A DNA stretch of 64,000 nucleotides from Hirschia sp964352025 (GCA_964352025.1 CAYGPZ010000015.1:1-64000); one strand, 5' to 3'; counted from the first letter of the stretch, positions 17,887 to 26,792 are shown. Numbers and translations: made by a program. Notes: a model not told the origin generated them from the letters alone.

Positions 17887-19035
17887 TTACGCTTGCTTTT
17901 GAATTTTATCCCGTCCAACGTCATCAAGTGAATCCAGCTTCTCAAGTAGATACTCAAGGTCTGCTCGGGGAATGGCTTGGAATTGAGTCAGGACACGTTC
18001 TGTCATGCGTTTACGGAAACGAACAAGGTCCCCTTCTCCGCCATCCATGGAATTTTCATGAAACACTTGGATTGCTAGCTTAAATGCTGGGAACATTCCC
18101 GAAGGAAGTCCGGCTCTTTCAAAGATTGTTTTCAGACCTAAATTTCCTGCATCATGTATCATCAACCAAGCTTTTGAATGCGGGACACCCGCAAGCTCAG
18201 CAAATGCCCATTCCACAAAATTCATATGTCCCAGACACATAGCTCGCATAATGAGCGATGGTGTCATACGTCCACTTAAATTCAATTGTTGAACAAACTG
18301 TCCCGGATCGGACGTTTTTCCAGCTTGCTCGACTAGATCCAGCGTTGCCCGCTCGCGCGCACCCGATGCAATTTCAATAGCCAATTTTGGCGGCAATTCG
18401 TGCTCATTTACCAAACGATCGAATAGTTCGCCAGTAACAAGAGAAACCATTTTTTCTGCGATGTGGACAGGAATTTGGTTGCGCGAAATGATCGCGCCCT
18501 TTACATCATCATCTTCTTCAAATCGCGTGAGCGTTGAATCATACGCGCGGTCACTAAATGATGCGCCCTCATTTAAAGCAGCAGCTTCGACAGCTTCTTT
18601 GTGTCCGTGCTCTGCAATAACTTCAACAACCGCTTCGGAAACTTCATCTCGCTCAGCAATCGCAACCTGCTTTTCTGGAGAGGAAGCAAGCAACAGCTCA
18701 ATCAGGTCATCTTCGGATAAGCGCGGTGAGTGCTTTAAAATAGGTGTCGCGACACTTTCAATATCTCGTGCCAATCTGACAGCAAGATCTTTAGGTAAAT
18801 TGTGTGAATTTCTAAGTGTTACAGCAAGTGTGCGGCGCACCAAAGCGGCAGCATCTTCTGCAAGAATTCGCATTATCTGATCTGCGTTTTCTCTGTCCTT
18901 AGGCGACAATTTAGCCGTATCTATCCGTCGACAAATCTTGTGAGCTGCGTTGGCTCTTGCTTCTGGTGTCGCGCCTTTTACGAGGCGACGAATGTCATCT
19001 TGAGTCAAATTTGAACGCATTGTTGCGACGGACAT
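17887..19035 (-). CDS. DUF2336 family protein
   Basis: 382-residue, almost wholly alpha-helical soluble protein with HEAT-like repeats, e.g. 'RLVKGATPEARANAAHKICRRID', 'AAALVRRTLAVTLRNSHNLPKDLAVRLARD'. This is the appearance of DUF2336, common in alphaproteobacteria and often found with cell-cycle or motility regulators. Biochemical function is not known. It is convergent with the EAL-like gene, with stop codons about 13 bases apart. The ATG at 19035 is preceded by AGGT. Confidence 0.8.
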   Translation of the reverse strand: MSVATMRSNLTQDDIRRLVKGATPEARANAAHKICRRIDTAKLSPKDRENADQIMRILAEDAAALVRRTLAVTLRNSHNLPKDLAVRLARDIESVATPILKHSPRLSEDDLIELLLASSPEKQVAIAERDEVSEAVVEVIAEHGHKEAVEAAALNEGASFSDRAYDSTLTRFEEDDDVKGAIISRNQIPVHIAEKMVSLVTGELFDRLVNEHELPPKLAIEIASGARERATLDLVEQAGKTSDPGQFVQQLNLSGRMTPSLIMRAMCLGHMNFVEWAFAELAGVPHSKAWLMIHDAGNLGLKTIFERAGLPSGMFPAFKLAIQVFHENSMDGGEGDLVRFRKRMTERVLTQFQAIPRADLEYLLEKLDSLDDVGRDKIQKQA

Positions 19036-19114
19036 ATTAATTACCTGTGGTAAATCACGCTCTTACAATAATTAAGCGCTTATATAGAATGGTCTTTTAT
19101 TGTTAACGAAGCTT

Positions 19115-19957
19115 TTATGTCAGACTAGTTTTTGTATTCGTCTTTACTTCTTCTCTTTGTTCATCTGCATTTTCAAGGTGTCTTTGCTGAAGATCCAACA
19201 ACGTCATCACCATACCGGAACTTAGGTGCATACCCATTTTTAGTGTTCCTGTAGGAGCCATTGGCATATCTTGAACAAACTTGTTCACTTCACTTACGAC
19301 ACTTACAGATGAATTTGAACTTGGTGCAGGCTGATGTTTCGTTTTGGTCAGTTCAGCGTAAACAGCTGACACGCTGCGCGCCTTACCGCTCTTTTCATTA
19401 AAGATGGCAGGGTTGGCCCTAGCAGCAGCCGGAAATAAATCAGCCGCTTTTTCGTTTGATCCCGACTTTACAGCATTAATCAGATTTGCAGCGCCTGATG
19501 GCCCCATAAAGTGGGCAATATAAAGTTCTTTTTCAGAAGGGTTTCGGCCAATCTTATTCCTTAAAATCGTAGCATTCTCATTTGCCAACTCACCCGCCAT
19601 TCGGGCCGCAATCATTGGATCTTTGCGAAGAGCTAAAATATCTGATCTTTCTTGATGGGACGCGACATCAACATTGCGTCCATCGACCTGAATAGCACCA
19701 GCTTCTTGTTTTAGGCCGTATTTTTCGCCGTAACGATCGACCATTCTTAACCAGGTATCATCAGTAAATTGAAAAAGCCCTGTGGCTGAAGATGTAGCTG
19801 CCTTCGCATTCGGATCCATGCCGGATTCACGTTGAGCGGTTTTCAATAGATAATTGAAATTAGCTCCGGTTTCACTCGAAGCTTTCTGGATTGCTGATCT
19901 TGCATCAACTCTATTTGACGACAAAAGCGATATCGAAGATTGGGGGTAACTGTCCAT
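19115..19957 (-). CDS. Lytic transglycosylase (SLT domain) protein
   Basis: 280 residues. Residues about 22-170 form a soluble lytic transglycosylase-like domain with the catalytic Glu in 'AQRESGMDPNAKA', followed by 'SSATGLFQFTDDTWLRMVDRYG' and 'ELYIAHFMGPSGAANLI', as in muramidases that open peptidoglycan for flagella or secretion machines. No signal peptide is obvious at the N-terminus, so export may be by a flagellar-type or other non-classical route. The C-terminal 80 residues are Ser/Thr-rich with a Met-rich amphipathic segment and no recognised domain. Confidence 0.8.
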   Translation of the reverse strand: MDSYPQSSISLLSSNRVDARSAIQKASSETGANFNYLLKTAQRESGMDPNAKAATSSATGLFQFTDDTWLRMVDRYGEKYGLKQEAGAIQVDGRNVDVASHQERSDILALRKDPMIAARMAGELANENATILRNKIGRNPSEKELYIAHFMGPSGAANLINAVKSGSNEKAADLFPAAARANPAIFNEKSGKARSVSAVYAELTKTKHQPAPSSNSSVSVVSEVNKFVQDMPMAPTGTLKMGMHLSSGMVMTLLDLQQRHLENADEQREEVKTNTKTSLT

Positions 19958-20142
19958 TGACTAAATCTGCCCTGCTATTTCACCGCAAATTACGGTGTCT
20001 AAGTCAATCTTTCGTTAACATTACCAATATTAAACCTAGACGCCCATTGCACCCCTTAGTTGATTGCAGTTCTTCCTCTTTCAAATTAGTCCAAATTCCT
20101 ATTTAAACACGTATCTCAATAGGACTAATTGGACTGAATAGA

Positions 20143-20634
20143 ATGGGTGATTTAAAAGCTGTAACGGTATTGGTTGTCGATGATCACCAAAACATGCGTC
20201 ACATTTGGCTCACCGTATTAAAAGGTTTTGGAGTTAGACGCGTTGTCCAAGCATCCGACGCTGCATCTGCGCTTGAAATTTTACGGGATCAGCAGATAGA
20301 TATAGCTGTTATCGATGTTGTCATGCCAGATATTTTAGGCACTGAATTAGTCACAATGATCAGACGTGCCGAAGATAGCTCCAACAAACTTCTTCCAATC
20401 ATCGTATGTACCGCCGATACGCGTCGCTCTGCGATTTACCAGCTTATAAATGCAGGAACAGATGAAATTCTGACCAAACCTGTTCGCCCAGACGCTATAT
20501 GGCAGCGCATCGTTTCCGTTGTTAATCATCGAAGACAGTTCTTAAAAACACCAACCTATTTTGGACCAGACCGCCGCCGCGTAAACGATCCATCTTTCAG
20601 AGGCAAGGACAGAAGAGAATCCGCTTTTATCTAG
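20143..20634 (+). CDS. CheY-like single-domain response regulator
   Basis: 163 residues: a receiver domain (residues 7-130) and a basic tail. The acidic pocket is Asp13/Asp14 ('VVDDHQNMRHIW'), the phosphoacceptor is Asp58 ('IAVIDVVMPDILG'), and the conserved Thr and Lys are in 'IVCTADTR' and 'ILTKPVRP'. The tail 'YFGPDRRRVNDPSFRGKDRR' resembles that of other alphaproteobacterial single-domain regulators. No output domain, so it must act by protein contact. The nearby HPt protein is a candidate phosphodonor. Its stop codon overlaps that of the convergent thiO gene. Confidence 0.9.
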   Translation: MGDLKAVTVLVVDDHQNMRHIWLTVLKGFGVRRVVQASDAASALEILRDQQIDIAVIDVVMPDILGTELVTMIRRAEDSSNKLLPIIVCTADTRRSAIYQLINAGTDEILTKPVRPDAIWQRIVSVVNHRRQFLKTPTYFGPDRRRVNDPSFRGKDRRESAFI

Positions 20635-21803
20635 CTGAGCGCTTCCAAAATTCTGGATTTCTTAAATCGCACAGGAGAGAAACTCTCTTCCAGTGGCGTT
20701 AATTCCTGACCAAGAACCAGTTTTGTCAGAATATTTGCAGTAATTGGTGCCAATAATATTCCATTGCGGTAATGACCAGCAGCGACCGCTATTCCATCAA
20801 CATGGCTCCACCCGATCATGGGGGCATGGTCTTTAGTCCCAGGTCGAATACCAGCCCATGACAATTTAATTTCAGCATCTCCCAATACAGGACAGACTTT
20901 GGCCGCCGCTGCCAGCAAGTCAGAGACATCTGCCTCAACGACTTCCTTATTGCCAACGCCCCATTCAGACGTTGCACCAATAACTATTCTGGTTGATTTA
21001 GGGGCAATATATCCGGCACCAAAACGCAATACTTTTTCAGGCGCATTGGGCATAGGGTCCACTGCCAACATCTGCCCTTTTACAGGAATGATCGAATTTT
21101 TCGGAACCAAGTCTCGTTTTTTGCCGTCAATTCGAATTGGTTTTGAGGAATCGACTCCAGCTGTCCATATGATTGTATCAAATTGCCCAAGACTTGGAAC
21201 TTCCCAACCATTTTGCTTTTTGTTCAAGTGAGTCACACAGGTGTCTGGGAAAATTTGCACGCCGCTTTCAGCCAAGGCCGATACCAAAGCCCCTATAACT
21301 GCCCAGTTATCAACTTGCTGATCTGTCGGTAACAATAAAGCATGCTTCAATTCATTCGATATGGATGGATCAATCTTGCGTGCTTTTTCGCCGCCTAACC
21401 GACGTACAGGAACATTCCTCGCTTCACATGACTTTTCTAACTTTTCTAAACGCTCAATTTCCTCAGAGGTAACTGCACATGCCAGGCTACCCAAACTAAA
21501 ATAATCTAATGAAACGTCAGAATATGACTGAAGCCATGGTGCAAAATCACGCCATACATCAGCTCCCGCCATACACAGATCAAACAGCCCTTTATGAACA
21601 TTTTCTTCGGCGGCAGCTTCATATGCAGGGGCTAACATCCCCGCCGCAGCCCAACTTGCTCCGGTTGCAGGCTTATTCTCATCTACCAAAGTAACGCGCA
21701 CACCGCTTTGAGCCAGCTTGAGCGAGGCACACATGCCCACTAGCCCAGCGCCTACGACAAGAACGCGTTTTTTAATTGGTTGTTGAGAGTTATAAAAAGT
21801 CAT
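20631..21803 (-). CDS. thiO: Glycine oxidase ThiO-like FAD-dependent oxidoreductase
   Basis: 390-residue flavoenzyme of the DAO family. Dinucleotide-binding 'VLVVGAGLVGMCASLKLAQSG' at residues 14-34, then 'ATGASWAAAGMLAPAYE', characteristic of ThiO, and the C-terminal 'GIRPGTKDHAPMIGW' and 'VAAGHYRNGILLAP' substrate/FAD motifs. ThiO makes dehydroglycine for the thiazole ring of thiamine. No other thi gene and no TPP riboswitch is visible beside it, so an alternative amino-acid oxidase role is possible. Confidence 0.8.
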   Translation of the reverse strand: MTFYNSQQPIKKRVLVVGAGLVGMCASLKLAQSGVRVTLVDENKPATGASWAAAGMLAPAYEAAAEENVHKGLFDLCMAGADVWRDFAPWLQSYSDVSLDYFSLGSLACAVTSEEIERLEKLEKSCEARNVPVRRLGGEKARKIDPSISNELKHALLLPTDQQVDNWAVIGALVSALAESGVQIFPDTCVTHLNKKQNGWEVPSLGQFDTIIWTAGVDSSKPIRIDGKKRDLVPKNSIIPVKGQMLAVDPMPNAPEKVLRFGAGYIAPKSTRIVIGATSEWGVGNKEVVEADVSDLLAAAAKVCPVLGDAEIKLSWAGIRPGTKDHAPMIGWSHVDGIAVAAGHYRNGILLAPITANILTKLVLGQELTPLEESFSPVRFKKSRILEALS

Positions 21804-21946
21804 AAGGCCAATATAAGCAATGACGAAACATATTGCATCCTAATTCGCCAGCCCCTGCCAATATTCCGCAAAATCTGCTCACAAATTATGTGATTTTGGA
21901 ATTATTGAGATTGGCTTAGCAAAACAGTCACAACGAAATTGGATAT

Positions 21947-22222
21947 TTAAGCAACTTCATCCCGAATATAGCGCTGGCTTCTCCAAAAATTCAAGAAACG
22001 TGCGGCGTGCAAGCGATCTTGAAAAATCAATTTTCTGTTCAAAGACGCACCATCATGTTCAGTCGTCATTATGAAATCCAACGGATTGGAAGCATCATCA
22101 CAATCGATTGTGTCTTCGCACCATTTCGCAAAAGCATCTAAAGCAGCTGAAAGACGAGCACCGTCGCCAGCATCAGCACCTTCTAACTTTACAATTACTT
22201 CACTCACATCACACCCCGGCAT
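21947..22222 (-). CDS. Small conserved-looking unknown protein
   Basis: 91-residue soluble protein with a mixed sequence ('EVIVKLEGADAGDGARLSAALDAFAKWCEDTIDC', 'LIFQDRLHAARFLNFWRSQRYI'). I do not recognise the family. The start is uncertain: the ATG at 22222 has no ribosome site, whereas a GTG at 22207 follows a GGGG run. It lies upstream of thiO on the same strand with a 143-base gap. Codon use looks like that of its neighbours, supporting a real gene. Confidence 0.6.
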   Translation of the reverse strand: MPGCDVSEVIVKLEGADAGDGARLSAALDAFAKWCEDTIDCDDASNPLDFIMTTEHDGASLNRKLIFQDRLHAARFLNFWRSQRYIRDEVA

Positions 22223-22456
22223 TTCTTTTTGATTTGCCTTCCCAGAAACTTTTTAGGTTTCCAAAGAAAAGAATACTGAAAAATTGATCAGCATCCAGAC
22301 AATAAACCGATGAGATGCAACAACTACGCCAAATTCCCCAAGCAGCGTATAAAATAATCACCCGCGATAATTACTTGAGCGAATACAATTGATAAAGCAG
22401 ACGACTACTTGCCTTCAAAAGTATTCCAACCTTAAAATAGCAAAAATACTGATGAA

Positions 22457-23500
22457 TTAGGCTTTTGCTTTTTCAATTCTGGCCTTTGCAATATCAAGCG
22501 CGATATCACTAGAAGGACGTTTTTCAGTAATAGATTTTTCCAAAATGTCTTCCAGTGTCACCATGAGTGTATCAACTTTAGACTCAACCCAAGGCAAACT
22601 ATAAATACCTGATATTTCAGAAGCGACATTGATGATACCGCCGCCATTGATAACAAAGTCAGGGGCATAAAGTATTCCGGCCTGCCTTACCTTTTCACCC
22701 ATATCATGAGTGGCCAACTGATTGTTGGCTCCACCGGCAATGGCTTTGGCGTTTAAGCGAGGTAATGTGCTGTCATTTATAATTGCGCCCAATGCATTTG
22801 GCGAAAAGACATCAACATCAGCATCATAAATATCATCTGGAGCGACAATTTTCGCACCGGTTTCTTGGGACACTATTTGCAAGCTTTCCTGATTGATATC
22901 AGTCACAACAAGCTCAGCACCCGCCTTGGCCAAAAGGCGACACACATGTCCGCCGACATGCCCCACGCCCTGCACCGCAACCCGAACTCCATTGAGGCTT
23001 TCAACTCCCAATGATTTTTTTGCTGCAACGCCAATCCCCTTAAACACACCAAGTGCTGTTACTGGCGAAGGGTCACCTGAAGCGGCATCACCATCGTCAA
23101 GACCCGCTACAAAACGTGTTTGTTCAGAGACGTATTTTAAATCATCAGGTGAAATACCAACATCTTCAGCAACCCAGTACTTTCCATTTAGGCTGTCGAT
23201 ATATTGTCCTAGAGCACGAAATAATTCAGGAGATTTTTGAGTTCTACTATCACCCCAGATGACCGCCTTACCGCCTCCAAGAGGGATATCAGCAATCGCA
23301 TTTTTATAGCTCATCGCTTCTGATAGACGAAGTGCGTCTCGTATCGCCGATTCACCGTCGACGTAATTCCACATACGACAACCACCTGCAGCAGGCCCCC
23401 TTGCCGTCGAATGAACAGCAATTATTGCACGTAGTCCTGTGACATCATCATGAAAGAAGTGAACACTTTCATGTTGAGCAAACGCGGCGGTATCAAACAT
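22457..23500 (-). CDS. Leucine dehydrogenase (Glu/Leu/Phe/Val dehydrogenase family)
   Basis: NAD-dependent oxidative deaminase of branched-chain or aromatic amino acids, 347 residues. The catalytic half shows 'GLRAIIAVHSTARGPAAGGCRMW', 'LSEAMSYKNAIADIPLGGGKAVIWGD' with the catalytic Lys, and the dinucleotide half 'VRVAVQGVGHVGGHVCRLLAKAGAELVVTD'. Length and motifs fit leucine dehydrogenase better than glutamate dehydrogenase. The ATG at 23500 has an excellent AAGGAG. It could feed branched-chain acyl-CoA into catabolism. Confidence 0.9.
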   Translation of the reverse strand: MFDTAAFAQHESVHFFHDDVTGLRAIIAVHSTARGPAAGGCRMWNYVDGESAIRDALRLSEAMSYKNAIADIPLGGGKAVIWGDSRTQKSPELFRALGQYIDSLNGKYWVAEDVGISPDDLKYVSEQTRFVAGLDDGDAASGDPSPVTALGVFKGIGVAAKKSLGVESLNGVRVAVQGVGHVGGHVCRLLAKAGAELVVTDINQESLQIVSQETGAKIVAPDDIYDADVDVFSPNALGAIINDSTLPRLNAKAIAGGANNQLATHDMGEKVRQAGILYAPDFVINGGGIINVASEISGIYSLPWVESKVDTLMVTLEDILEKSITEKRPSSDIALDIAKARIEKAKA

Positions 23501-23683
23501 ATTGCACTCCTTAACCGCATCATATGAAGATGCAGCACATATTCAGAGAGCGTGTTAAGCTTAAATTATGTGACAGTGCAATGATTAAAAGAGAAAAACG
23601 CACAAGTCAGATTTTGGGGAAACAAACCTGCAGCAGCGCAATATTGGAATGCTCGTTACCGCCAAGTAACCGGCATAACCTAA

Positions 23684-24889
23684 TTAGTCGAACAAGCTAT
23701 CAACCGCGCTTTGGTCTAGCTCTTCTTCTTCCTCGCCGGCTTCTTCGTCTGCGCCATCAACGTCCCAACTTTCATCGGCTTCTGCATCTGGCTTGTTCAT
23801 CAAGCCGTCCACAGCGTCTTCTGTTTCGGGTGGCGATGCTTCTGGAGTGGCCTCTGCAGGCGCAAACAATTCTTCTTCCAATGCTTGTGTCGGGGCACTG
23901 GCTACAGGTGTTTCTTGTACATCGCTCTCTTGGATCGCACCCGGCTTTTCGACAATCCAGATATCAGCGCGTAACTGCCCTGACTCCAGAGCCTTCAAAC
24001 GCTTGCGCCATGCGACTGCTTCCCACGAAACTTCTTGCAACATGAGTGCGCCATCACGGCCATCAGCACCTTCTGCAACAACATCTTCCAATGCAGTTCC
24101 AAGTCGAGAAAATGCCGCTTTTGCTGCTTGTGTTACAGCGCGTGTGGCATCCATTCGTCGTACAAATTTAAATCCGGATGTTTCCAGCGTTTCCTGAATG
24201 ACCTCGCCGTGTAAAAGCTGTGGTTCTGCCCAAGCAGATGCAAAAGCTGTTTGGGAATTAAAATCTGGATTGGCTGAATAATCTAAAACAGCCCATCGCC
24301 CACCATCTCGTAATGCACGATATACGCGGGAACTAAGCCCAGGTTTATGATCGACATAGGTCAGCGCATCGACTGATAACATGGCTTTTAGTGAACCATC
24401 TTCAAATCGGTTCATACGATCAAGATCAGCACTTGATACGCGGGCATTGTCAGTTAGCTCTGAGGATCTCTTAGAACAGGGAGATCTCCACTCAACCAGC
24501 TCTAACGCTTCACCAGCGGCCTGCGCAAGCACATCGGTAGAGACGGGATCAACACCGAGTAATCCTATTTTTCCGATACGCCCTTTGACTTTACCAAGCG
24601 CCTCAATGAGCATTGCATCTAGCTCACCATCACCCGGCATATATCGTCCTCTGCCCCACACCGTTTCAAGTGCAGCAATACGTGGCGGAGGTTTGGAAAT
24701 GCGTTTGCCGTCATCCAGCGGCTTAATCTTTGGAGGAATTGCAGCTTGGGCTTCTTCATCCTGACGGACTTGTTCCAGATATGCTTCTCGGTCGAACTCT
24801 TTCCCGTCCCACCACGCACCAATGCGGGCCTTGAGCTCCGCCCGGCCTTCTGGTTCAGCAAGTGAATTGAGTTGCTCTACGAGTTCCAA
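23684..24889 (-). CDS. Methyltransferase-like protein with acidic tail and FliM-like C-terminal motif
   Basis: 401 residues, start uncertain (the frame opens at a TTG at 24889 with no clear ribosome site). Residues about 100-260 resemble a class I SAM-binding fold ('IGKIGLLGVDPVSTDVLAQAAG', 'SLKAMLSVDALTYVDHKPGLSSRVYRALRDGGRWAVLDYS'), although the glycine-rich loop is poor, so activity is doubtful. The last 90 residues are Pro/Ala/Glu-rich and very acidic. The final residues 'LDQSAVDSLFD' (391-401) resemble the CheY-binding 'LSQDEIDALL' motif of FliM. No named family recognised. Confidence 0.65.
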   Translation of the reverse strand: MELVEQLNSLAEPEGRAELKARIGAWWDGKEFDREAYLEQVRQDEEAQAAIPPKIKPLDDGKRISKPPPRIAALETVWGRGRYMPGDGELDAMLIEALGKVKGRIGKIGLLGVDPVSTDVLAQAAGEALELVEWRSPCSKRSSELTDNARVSSADLDRMNRFEDGSLKAMLSVDALTYVDHKPGLSSRVYRALRDGGRWAVLDYSANPDFNSQTAFASAWAEPQLLHGEVIQETLETSGFKFVRRMDATRAVTQAAKAAFSRLGTALEDVVAEGADGRDGALMLQEVSWEAVAWRKRLKALESGQLRADIWIVEKPGAIQESDVQETPVASAPTQALEEELFAPAEATPEASPPETEDAVDGLMNKPDAEADESWDVDGADEEAGEEEEELDQSAVDSLFD

Positions 24890-25017
24890 AACTAATTAAC
24901 CGTCTAAAAATTACATTCCTACTCGCAAGAACATAAGAGCTTGTGGTTAATAATCAGATATTCAGATAGTTTGAATTCTTCACTTTACAGCATGATTCAA
25001 AGAAAATTACTGTAAAT

Positions 25018-26022
25018 TCACTCCCGCCAAGGCAATTCTGGCACTTTTGATGGTAAATCTTCATTGGGATCTTTGGTGAAAGAAACGATATCTTCCAACA
25101 CTATTTCGCGCTGCAAATCCCGTAAAAGCATATGATACCCATTTTCATAATACGCTGTTTTAACATGGCTGGGTAATTTCGGTGTCGTTCGTTTAACGCC
25201 ATTGGGCGGAATAATTTGGTCTTTGGCACCATATAGAAAAAGCGTTGGAATATTTTGAGGCAAGGCCGAAGCTGCCTTATGCGCAGCTTCCATAACTGAC
25301 ACCACGCCATACACACTGTCTATTCGGTTTGTTTTCTGAAAATACTGATCTTCCCAATGCACATGCAATACGTCTGTGTGGTCAGTAGGTGTTATGGACC
25401 GCGTAACAATTTTGGGAGGTTTAACAACCCAGCTTGGGCGAATATGTGAACTCATCCACAAGCTCAGCCTGTAGGCAATCGGGTTCGCACCCCACCCCCG
25501 AAGCCCCGGTCCGGATAAGATTAAAACATCTGCATCGGGCGGGTTATCCGATCCAAACGCCGTCATAGATACCGCCGCTCCCATGCTTACACCGATAACC
25601 GCTATTTTTGCATTCGGATGTCGGCGGCGAACTTCTTTAGCGGCGGTACGCAAATCATCGCGCATCAATTCTTCTTTGGGCCATATGCCAAAATTTGGAG
25701 AACGTCCAAAGCCTCTTTGATCATATGCATATGTCGTTATGCCCTGCTCTGCCCAAAATGGAGCAGACCATCTAAATGCACCTGCATAGTCATTCATTCC
25801 ATGAACACCCAGAAAAACTATCTCCGGGTCAGCTGTTTCTGCCCACCAAACACTTAGACCAAGGCGCGCACCATCATCTGCGACAAATACATTTTCATCG
25901 ACTATAAATTGTCCCAAATTTTCAGCTGAGCTTTTCTCCGAAGGCAAGTGTATTCTCCCTTGCTGTACAGGTGCACATGCATGACTAATGAACACAATCA
26001 GCCCCAACCAAAACAATTTCAT
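25018..26022 (-). CDS. Lipoprotein alpha/beta hydrolase (monoacylglycerol-lipase-like)
   Basis: 334 residues. The N-terminus 'LIVFISHAC' is a lipobox, so the mature protein is lipid-anchored. The hydrolase domain has 'VFLGVHGMNDYAGAFRWSAPFWAEQG', 'TYAYDQRGFGRSP', the nucleophile elbow 'GVSMGAAVSM', the acid in 'LFLYGAKDQIIPP' and the His in 'YENGYHMLLRD': a complete Ser-Asp-His triad of the serine aminopeptidase S33 / lysophospholipase type. Substrate likely a lipid ester in the envelope. Transcribed alone. Confidence 0.85.
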   Translation of the reverse strand: MKLFWLGLIVFISHACAPVQQGRIHLPSEKSSAENLGQFIVDENVFVADDGARLGLSVWWAETADPEIVFLGVHGMNDYAGAFRWSAPFWAEQGITTYAYDQRGFGRSPNFGIWPKEELMRDDLRTAAKEVRRRHPNAKIAVIGVSMGAAVSMTAFGSDNPPDADVLILSGPGLRGWGANPIAYRLSLWMSSHIRPSWVVKPPKIVTRSITPTDHTDVLHVHWEDQYFQKTNRIDSVYGVVSVMEAAHKAASALPQNIPTLFLYGAKDQIIPPNGVKRTTPKLPSHVKTAYYENGYHMLLRDLQREIVLEDIVSFTKDPNEDLPSKVPELPWRE

Positions 26023-26273
26023 AGATCACCCAAAGTAAATTATTCGAATTTCTTATAAACCAAAAAATTTACTGCCACTGCTCAATTTGTCGTAATAAAG
26101 CACTCACGCCATATTGAATAAATAAAAAAATCGACAAAAATATTCACACCCAATCGGTTTACAATCACTGCAAATTCAACCGGTTGTTGAGCTTGGATAA
26201 CAGCGATTTATTCGTTCCAAATTAAACATAATTCGCTTTATTAATAAATTACGTGGCCTTCACGTTAATTTGT
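26023..26273. other. Divergent promoter region upstream of cold-shock leader
   Basis: Very A+T-rich. It separates the hydrolase gene (minus) from the cold-shock transcript (plus). A 5-bp inverted repeat ACGTG/CACGT lies at 26251-26265, just before the proposed RNA. No ORF. I cannot assign a clear -35/-10 pair. Confidence 0.4.
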
Positions 26274-26554
26274 GGTATAGGGGTGTGAGCATTACTTAAT
26301 GCTTGGTGCGCTTATCTTAAGCAAGTTAGACGCATTCGGATCGAACTGCCCGGGGAAGCTGGTGTTAAATCACAAACTAAACCGGACTAGAAAGAGCTCT
26401 ACAGCAGGCGTCAAACCTTGCCCTTGAGTGGAAGGACTAAAGACTTGGCTACAAGGACAGCATACCGCCGTCCATCTTCTGTCCCAGCAGGCGACCGCAC
26501 TCCCTTTACCTACAATTCGGAAGCATTTGAAAAATCTTCCCTAGGAGACAGAAT
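26274..26554 (+). ncRNA. Candidate structured 5' leader of the cold-shock gene
   Basis: About 280 bases without an ORF, noticeably more G+C-rich than the DNA upstream. The ends can pair: 26274-26287 with 26496-26510 gives about twelve pairs with one mismatch and one bulge, closing a domain of roughly 235 bases. Inside, GGACAG (26455-26460) can pair with CTGTCC (26479-26484). After the closed domain comes a hairpin at 26519-26540 and then the ribosome site AGGAG at 26543. Long leaders that sense temperature are established for cspA of enterobacteria; this one shares the position, not recognisable sequence. A separate small RNA is the alternative. Confidence 0.5.
26519..26540 (+). promoter_or_regulatory. 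Hairpin just upstream of the cold-shock ribosome-binding site
   Basis: GGAAG and ATTT pair with AAAT and CTTCC (nine pairs, one bulged C, three-base loop). The hairpin ends two bases before the AGGAG that serves the ATG at 26555. It could change access to the ribosome site with temperature. Confidence 0.5.
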
Positions 26555-26764
26555 ATGACAACTGGTACAGTTAAATGGTTTAACGCAACCAAAGGTTACG
26601 GCTTCATCGCACCAGACGATGGTGGAAACGATGTTTTCGTACACATCACAGCTGTTCAACAAGCAGGCCTAGCTGGTCTTGATGAAGGTCAGAAAGTCGA
26701 GTTTGAACTCGTAACTGACCCTAAGCGCGGCAAAACATCTGCAGGCGACCTTAAAGCTCTTTAA
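26555..26764 (+). CDS. cspA: Cold-shock protein (CspA family)
   Basis: 69-residue single CSD domain that binds single-stranded RNA and DNA. RNP1 is 'KGYGFIAP' and RNP2 is 'VFVHITAV', both intact, with 'GTVKWFNATKG' at the N-terminus. AGGAG is seven bases before the ATG. It acts as an RNA chaperone; whether it is cold-induced or growth-phase-regulated cannot be told, but the long leader suggests post-transcriptional control. A strong terminator follows. Confidence 0.95.
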   Translation: MTTGTVKWFNATKGYGFIAPDDGGNDVFVHITAVQQAGLAGLDEGQKVEFELVTDPKRGKTSAGDLKAL

Positions 26765-26792
26765 TGAGATTTAGCTCGAACGAGCATTAAAT

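Noticed and set aside
18461..18880. Plus-strand ORF of 139 codons
   Set aside because: Antisense to DUF2336 with Ser-rich low-complexity composition; no family features.
21804..21946. TPP riboswitch upstream of thiO
   Set aside because: The conserved CTGAGA-type core and partner stem are not present.
23793..24197. Plus-strand ORF of 134 codons
   Set aside because: Mirror frame of the methyltransferase-like gene; Ser/Ala-rich composition without any domain.
26402..26493. CRISPR-like or tandem repeat from the repeated CAGCAGGCG
   Set aside because: Only two copies of nine bases, 83 bases apart; too short and too few for an array.
26274..26510. tmRNA, 6S RNA, RNase P RNA or SRP RNA at the cold-shock leader
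   Set aside because: No tag-peptide reading frame, no CCA-type acceptor arm, no RNase P core words and no SRP loop could be found; only the position upstream of a cold-shock gene and the closing helix remain.
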